A stretch of DNA of 25,795 nt from Gnetum montanum (lineage: Eukaryota; Streptophyta; Gnetopsida; Gnetales; Gnetaceae): positions 1,262,048 to 1,287,842 of the forward strand of contig MNCI01002813.1 in assembly GCA_015680685.1 (NCBI GenBank). The letters run 5' to 3'. The translations under genes and the position numbers were made by a program. The stretch's first letter is position 1, and each line of letters begins with the position of its first letter. A model generated the notes under the pieces. The model did no database searches and was not told the DNA's origin. It saw only the letters and a program-made list of their open reading frames with translations. This document shows, piece by piece, positions 20,716 to 25,795 of the stretch.

Positions 20716-21514
20716 TGCAAGGTACCCCTACACTCAACCATACGAATACGAGCGTTTCATGCATGATCTGGTCAAACTCCATAGACAAGCTAGCTGTGGT
20801 ATCTAAATAGTTATCCTTAGGTTGTAGTTCTTTGTCTTCCCATCTGTACTAGTGTTAACTTTGTCACATATGATTTAGTCCAGAATGAGGTGTATGATGT
20901 TTTTCTATGCTAATGCTACTCCTGAAGACAATGGAAGATAATATTAACTAAGCTAAGAGAGAGAGGGTGAGAGAGAATCTAAGCTAGCTTAAGTGCGATG
21001 AGCATATGTTCCTCAATCATCTATACACATCTTGGACTTCGTGCATGAATACCACTAGGATTACCAAGTGCAGATCCTAGGTACGCTATTGGGTTACCAA
21101 GTAGTCACACTTAAATGCTCGTAATTAAGTTGTACTCATTCCGTGTTTAATGGGAGATAAGGGTGAAGAGATATTAACTAGGAAAGTAGGAAATAACAAT
21201 TAAATAAATGATTAAGCTAAGTGGATGCTGCAATGATGAAGTAATCTCGAACTTTATTGTTGGTCATGTACGTGTCCAAGTACGTCACACTTGAATAAGG
21301 ATGTCGTACAATTACAATCACCACACTACGAGCATGCACTTGGAGGAAAGGGTTGAGAGAAATCTAAACTTAAAAACTTACAATAAATTCTAAGAACTAA
21401 TAAATAAAAAAAAGAACTAACTATTAGATCTATCTACCTCTTATTTATAGATGAGGAGACAGGCTACGATATCACGTACACAATATTGCGGCTAACTAAA
21501 ATGGTGACTCATCA
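20716..21514 (-). repeat. 3' LTR of element C, abutting gag of element B
   Basis: It aligns along its length with LTR B, from 'gcaaggtacccctacactcaaccatacg' on the left to GACTCATCA on the right. The left end begins TGCAAGG, so about seven bases of the TGATGAGTGG terminus seen in LTR B are lost. Directly to the left is coding sequence of gag B with no primer site. The length is 799 bp, the same as LTR A. Confidence 0.85.
21441..21450 (-). promoter_or_regulatory. TATA box in LTR of element C
   Basis: The minus strand reads CTATAAATAA. Upstream on the same strand, at 21478-21491, lies GCAATATTGTGT, similar to a block upstream of the internal TATA at 24944-24953. Confidence 0.7.
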
Positions 21515-21526
21515 TACCCCCACGAC
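21515..21526 (-). other. Polypurine tract next to 3' LTR, element C
   Basis: The minus strand reads GTCGTGGGGGTA directly before the LTR start TGATGAG. It is the counterpart of 15641-15652 in copy B. Confidence 0.8.
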
Positions 21527-21674
21527 TGAATGAAAACTTCTCCTCGAGTAGTGAGAACAAGCTCCATTGATTACACAATGGATAGGTACGGGATTATTGG
21601 ACGGTGAAAATGGGTTTATGCCACAGTGTGGAATCAAACCAAAATTGAGACACAACACAAAGAATGCATTATAC

Positions 21675-24467
21675 CTACAAAATTGGTGGAACTCATGTAG
21701 TTCCTGGTGGCAATGGCTCCTCCATAGGTGCTTTCCCCTTGTCTTGTGCTCTAGGTCTTGGGACTTGATGGCATTTAAGTATACCCTGGAGTTTCTCATC
21801 TTTGTTCTAGGGATATTGTGTTGTCTATGCTAATGTTTCGATGTTTGATGGAGTCGACACTTCCCATGGGCAGGGTAGTTGCAAAAACATTTCAATTGCC
21901 TTGACATACCAAGCCGCAAATACCCTTCATTCCTCCATGTAGGCTCTAGCTTTACCTTTGTATTCTTGAAAATATGCAAGTCATCGAGCCAAATCTGTTG
22001 CGACACCTTTTTTTCCTTGGTAGCTTGCCTTTACAACCTCAAGTTCAGAATTTGCAATCTCCAATTTTTGCAATATCTTCTTGCGTTCTACAAATTCTAT
22101 TTCATACTTGATGTAGGTGGTAGCTACCTATTGCTCGAGCTTTGTTCTTGGGCACCCTACTATTAACATGGCAAGGTTGGCATACCATAGGTTTTCCAAC
22201 TCCATGTATTCCATAAGATCTTGGATTTACAAGTCCCGGTTCTTAACTTCCGCCTGGTGGGAAAATGCATATGTGTCTAATATGGCCCGCTAGTCAATGT
22301 GTTGAGCATTGATAGTGTTGATGTGGGCATTGGCCATATGGATCTCCTTCTCAAGGATCTGTTTGTACATCCCCACCTAGTCCTAAAAGTGCTCCTTTAG
22401 CTTTTCATGTCATTTAGCCTCATTTTTCCATGCACTTATTTCAATAGCTATCTTTTGGCTGATGGCGTGTACCTCCTCCATTGAGAGGGTTTGATTCTCC
22501 CTAGCTAAATGGCTCATGTCTTGGTTGACCTAGATGAATTGTTCTCACAACTAATGAAAATGCTCTTTGAGAACATTCTTTTGCTTCTCCACAAAGTTCA
22601 ACTGAAGGTTGTCAGCAACAAGCTGCTTGTTTTCCTCTTGTAAGGCCTTAAGTGCCTTGATATGTGCATGAGTTTGTGCCTATGCTGGAGAGGCATCCCA
22701 AATAGCCTTCTCTTTTTCTTCTATTACCTTCTTATTCTCCATTAGTATCTTGGTTAGTTGCTCAGTTTTGAAATTGTCCAGCTAGTCTGTGGGAACAAAT
22801 TGCAAAGGGTCCCGTTGTGGTGCTTGTAGGACCACGAGCTTTTCTTGTAATTTCTACACCTTTGCTTCAACATGCTTGGCCCTCACCTCTGTCAAAACTA
22901 GGTTTCCCTTAGTGGAAATGAGGTCTGATTGAATTTTTGTAATATCCTGGGGATGTCAAACAGAGATTTCATTACTTGTACTATTTGAAGCAATTGATCA
23001 AGTGCATCCTCATGTTCCGCAGGAGTCATTGAGGTTTTGACCAAAGTTTAAGCATCCTGTGCTCCCATGAGATCTACTGGTGGTACAACAGGTACATTGA
23101 ATAATTCTTTAATGTGGTCTTTGACCACTTCTACGGCTCTCGCTGCATCCTGGTGTTGCATGACCACCACTGTGGCCCCTTCACCAGTTTTTAATTACAC
23201 TTGGAAAGATGCAGCGTTTCTTGAGATCTGTTGTGAGCAAGTACTCTGTATGGATGGACACTTCACCCCTTACACAATCCAAAGAAACCATGGGTTATTT
23301 GATCGTCAATGACATGAAAGAGATTTTCATCATCATGACTTCCCCAACTGACTGTCTTAGCTATGGCCCTGAGATGGCTCATCGACAGTCTATAATCTTG
23401 CAGCGGTGGTGGTTGATCCTAGTCCATGCTAGGCCCTACTTCCTATTATTGGCTGGGTCCCATACTTGGAAGTTGGCTACATCCTGCAAGTAGAGTTACA
23501 GTTGGTTCAACTGTCTATTCTTTTTTTTTTTTGGTCCCAGCGTCTCACCAATGATTTTCCTTACGGCTGGTGGCTTTAATAGTTCAACATATGAAGCATT
23601 TTGGGCTTTTCAAAGGACATCATTAGTGTATCCCCTAATACTAGCACATTGGCATAGCCTTCTGATAAAGTAAGGGAATGGCAATGCCATCTTCCCTGTC
23701 TTCCGTTCCTCAAACAACCTTAGGATCTGTGTAAAGTATAGATGAGGCAAGTTAGCATTAACCTTTCCCATTAGCACTACACATCCCCTTGCCACATACG
23801 TAGAAATCCTTTTTAGGCCCTTCGTGGGGAAGAGGTGATATGTTCCAATTTTGAAATATATCCTCTCTTCCATCGTCAACTCTCCAAATGTCTTATCCCT
23901 GCCATATGTCCTTTCCAACCAAACTCATCGCACATCGAGGTCTGAACAGGTAGACAACTGAGCAACCTTGGGCCCTATATTCGGAAGGTCTAATACTTCT
24001 GAAATGGCCTACATAGAGAAATCGACTATCACACGACAAATGTTAATGGTGGTGCCTTGTTCTCTATTGTGCTAGAATTGGTACATTTCCCCTAGGTACC
24101 AGGCACCAATTTCAGAGAGGATAGGCCATAAGGGAGACCCTGTGAGGTGGTCCCTAATAGCCTCAAGAGCGAACTTTGTGAAAGATTCAAAATTTAATTC
24201 CACAATCACTGCAGTGAATGTGGACCTTTCATGGATAGCCTAAACACAATCCTGGGGTAACGTGAGATGTTTTCTCTGTTCAAGTGCTACAATAGCTCCT
24301 CCTTCTGCTTGCTCGGATTGTACAGTAGCAGGGTCTTCTTGATGAATGCTAAATGATTATTCCTCCTAATTTGCATGTTGTTTGGTAGGGACTTGTTCTT
24401 TGCCTCTCCTAGGTTATTTGCTTCCACCTTGAGCAGGACCTTCCTGTTGTCCAAGTTTTGGGGCCAT
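21675..24467 (-). pseudogene. Accessory ORF of element C: plant-transposon-protein-like domain plus coiled coil
   Basis: From the ATG at 24467 the minus strand gives about 930 codons, interrupted by roughly two dozen stops and at least two frameshifts. After a low-complexity N-terminus rich in Gln and Gly comes a folded-looking domain (about 24220-23610) reading FESFTKFALEAIRDHL, VIVDFS...AISEVLDLPN, ERTYGRDKTFGELTMEER, YHLFPTKGLKRISTYVARG, VNANLPHLYFTQI and ALPFPYFIRRLC. This pattern resembles the 'putative plant transposon protein' domain (Pfam PF20167 as I recall it). From about 22920 to 21950 the frame is a long alpha-helical, Lys/Glu/Gln-rich stretch (LMENKKVIEEKEKA, LKALQEENKQLVADN, LEIANSELEVVKASYQ), a likely coiled coil. 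A Pro-rich tail (KGKAPMEEPLPPGTT) ends near 21675. No signal peptide or membrane segment was seen. Function is unknown. Confidence 0.75.
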
Positions 24468-24527
24468 CTACAAACACACGGGGCCAAGCGTTAGTAAGGT
24501 TGTTACCAAAGTTAGGTTATACCTTAC
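24468..24527 (-). other. Candidate leader intron before the accessory ORF, element C
   Basis: The 60-nt minus-strand stretch begins GTAAGGTATA, contains CTTACTAACGC (a good plant or yeast-type branch site) about 20 nt before its end, and finishes GTGTTTGTAG directly before the ATG. Copy B keeps both ends at 16021-16085. Sixty nucleotides is near the lower limit for plant introns, so unspliced leader sequence remains possible. Confidence 0.5.
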
Positions 24528-24943
24528 TGCTTTCCTTAATTAATTAATTTATTTTATCTCTATGTGATGTTTCCCAAAAGATTATAATAGTGAGTCCTTT
24601 TTTACTTATGTGGTTTCCAATTTTAGTTTCCCGATGTACCGAAAGGAATAAAATTATTTTTGGCACATTTATCCTTAATGTTAGAACTAATTACCCTTGA
24701 TAATGTCCTTTGGGTGATGAAAAATTCCAAAAAATTTATGCGCTATTCGGCTTGTGTCTCTCCCCCATGACTAAGTTGAACACTCCAGGTTTAAGTAGGT
24801 TCAGACAGAATAAAAATCGAAGTACCAGCGAGCGAGATATAGGTAGAAAAGCAAGGGTCTCACACTCGCAAGTCATAGAGAAAAATTCAAAAAATTCCCC
24901 ACGTGAATTGTGAAAAATGATGTTAAGTGTTGCGTGGGGTTAC
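24528..24943 (-). other. Leader of the accessory ORF, element C
   Basis: This lies between the internal TATA box and the candidate intron. It includes a purine tract at 24757-24766 (minus strand GTCATGGGGGAGA) and, just downstream of it, a GCATAAATTTTTT block at 24732-24744, also seen next to the matching tract in copy B (16199-16213). The small plus-strand frames at 24710-24913 and 24917-25117 show no family features and look like chance. Confidence 0.45.
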
Positions 24944-24953
24944 CTATTTATAG
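24944..24953 (-). promoter_or_regulatory. Internal TATA box, element C
   Basis: The minus strand reads CTATAAATAG, the same core as in LTR C (CTATAAATAA). Upstream on that strand are the near-palindrome ACGCAATATCGCGT (24963-24976) and the perfect palindrome TCGCATATGCGA (24985-24996). A start about 30 nt downstream would give a leader of about 450 nt to the ATG at 24467. This site is not inside an LTR of the B/C type. Confidence 0.55.
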
Positions 24954-25010
24954 TTGGATGGAACGCGATATTGCGTACGATACATCGCATATGCGATATC
25001 GATGCTCTAG

Positions 25011-25795
25011 TGATGTTTAGGCCAAGGGAAAAATACCGAATTTTGAAGGTTTTTCTAGAATTAAAAATGAAAATTAAGGACATGTGGGCACGTGTTAAAG
25101 GTTCTAGGGTAATTTAGGTAGTTGTGAAGGCACAAATAATGATATGTGGGTGGAATTGAGCAATAAGGCCTCGGGTGGTAAGTGAGAGAAAAAGGCCATG
25201 TAATGGTATATAGAAACGTTAGAATTTAGAGGGATATTAATAAGGGAAAGAAAATCGTTGGCAATATGCTAAGGGTAATAAATGGTGTGTGGAAGATGGT
25301 TCATGAGTGCAAATTACAAAATTTATGCAAGTGGGTCTTCCCCAAAGCAGGTTCCAACCTTTAATGCCCTTGCGTAACCACACTTAAAAGTGTCTATGGG
25401 CACTCAAAGGGTTAAATGTAATCCACATTGATTCCACAAAACACACACATGTAAATATCACAAGAATGAGGTAAGAATTATATGCTATACGAGACACGAG
25501 CTACAATTACACGAACAATGAGATGAGACAAACTATAAAATGGATTGTAGAGATTGGGACATGAGGTAACTGACTCAGGGCACAATGAATCCTGTGTGTA
25601 AAGCATAATTAATGTGTCATTAACCCATCATTCCAAGATTAGAACCAAGTCCATTCCTTTGATCAATGACACCGCATTGTTTCATCCCATGATGAGTAAC
25701 TATGAGAGTACTAGAACAACAAGGCATACGATCACTTGGCATTTTGTTCAAGGGAGGAGTGATTTTTGTTTTGTGGCACTTCCTTTGTTTTTTTT
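25011..25795 (-). other. Accessory 3' region of element C upstream of the internal promoter
   Basis: I see no gene. The block near 25336-25372 matches 16391-16425 of copy B, which places this stretch in the same accessory region between integrase and accessory ORF. The rest has no clear match by eye. The window ends in a T run. Confidence 0.45.

Larger units (their letters stand above)
20716..25795 (-). mobile_element. Element C, 3' part of a third copy of the same family
   Basis: The LTR at the left is followed on the right by a purine tract, so its body lies to the right and is read on the minus strand. The body shows the accessory ORF, a candidate leader intron, an internal purine tract and an internal promoter. 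No pol or gag of this copy is in the window. They would be expected beyond 25795. It is the best preserved copy, with more CpG left than A or B. Confidence 0.75.

Noticed and set aside
20716-21514. Reading LTR C simply as the 5' LTR of element B
   Set aside because: Its right flank matches the right flank of LTR B (purine tract and accessory 3' end), which is element interior and not host DNA. A shared LTR in a tandem array remains possible and is listed as a finding.
23067-23493. Plus-strand frames of 81 and 94 codons
   Set aside because: They are antisense to the accessory ORF of element C and do not match any family I recognise.
1-25795. tRNA, rRNA, CRISPR arrays, prokaryotic operons and intact host genes
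   Set aside because: No cloverleaf-like sequence, spaced direct repeats, Shine-Dalgarno-linked gene strings or multi-exon host coding pattern was seen by eye. A tRNAscan or gene-prediction run could overturn this.

Overview
The window reads as intergenic heterochromatin from a plant nuclear genome, probably a large repeat-rich one. It is AT-rich, has no convincing host gene, and is filled by decayed retroelements. The species cannot be told from the sequence. I found no tRNA, rRNA, CRISPR array or bacterial-type operon.

Most of the window belongs to one family of Ty3/gypsy LTR retrotransposons, all read on the minus strand. The family looks Athila/Tat-like, from a relic of the tRNA-Asp-type primer binding site, the RT signatures and an extra ORF between integrase and the 3' LTR. 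Three copies are visible. Copy A (1 to about 8473) has its 5' LTR at 7676-8473, a primer site at 7657-7674, a gag start at 7515, and gag, protease, RT, RNase H and integrase remnants down to a polypurine-tract-like site at 664-671. Its accessory 3' region and 3' LTR run off the left edge. Copy B (14716-20715) has a 3' LTR, a shrunken accessory region, a pol that has lost RNase H and most of integrase, a protease and a truncated gag. Copy C (20716 to beyond 25795) shows a 3' LTR, a long accessory ORF, that ORF's leader, and an internal TATA promoter. A is most decayed and AT-rich, B intermediate, C best preserved.

Two copies of an L1-type LINE are also present. A long, 5'-truncated copy lies on the minus strand at about 9100-14105, between elements A and B, with remnants of an ORF1 zinc knuckle, APE endonuclease, RT and an RT-linked zinc finger. 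A short 3' fragment of the same family lies on the plus strand at about 5930-6760, inside the gag of element A, so the two form an inverted pair.

The most interesting feature is the accessory module between integrase and the 3' LTR, seen best in copy C. It has a TATA box at 24944-24953, a leader with a candidate 60-nt intron that ends exactly at the ATG, and an ORF of about 930 codons. That ORF pairs a domain resembling the 'putative plant transposon protein' family with a long coiled coil. The intron signals recur in copy B, and GTCRTGGGGG-type purine tracts recur at three sites along the family. Every coding region seen is broken, so these describe the ancestral element and not a working one.
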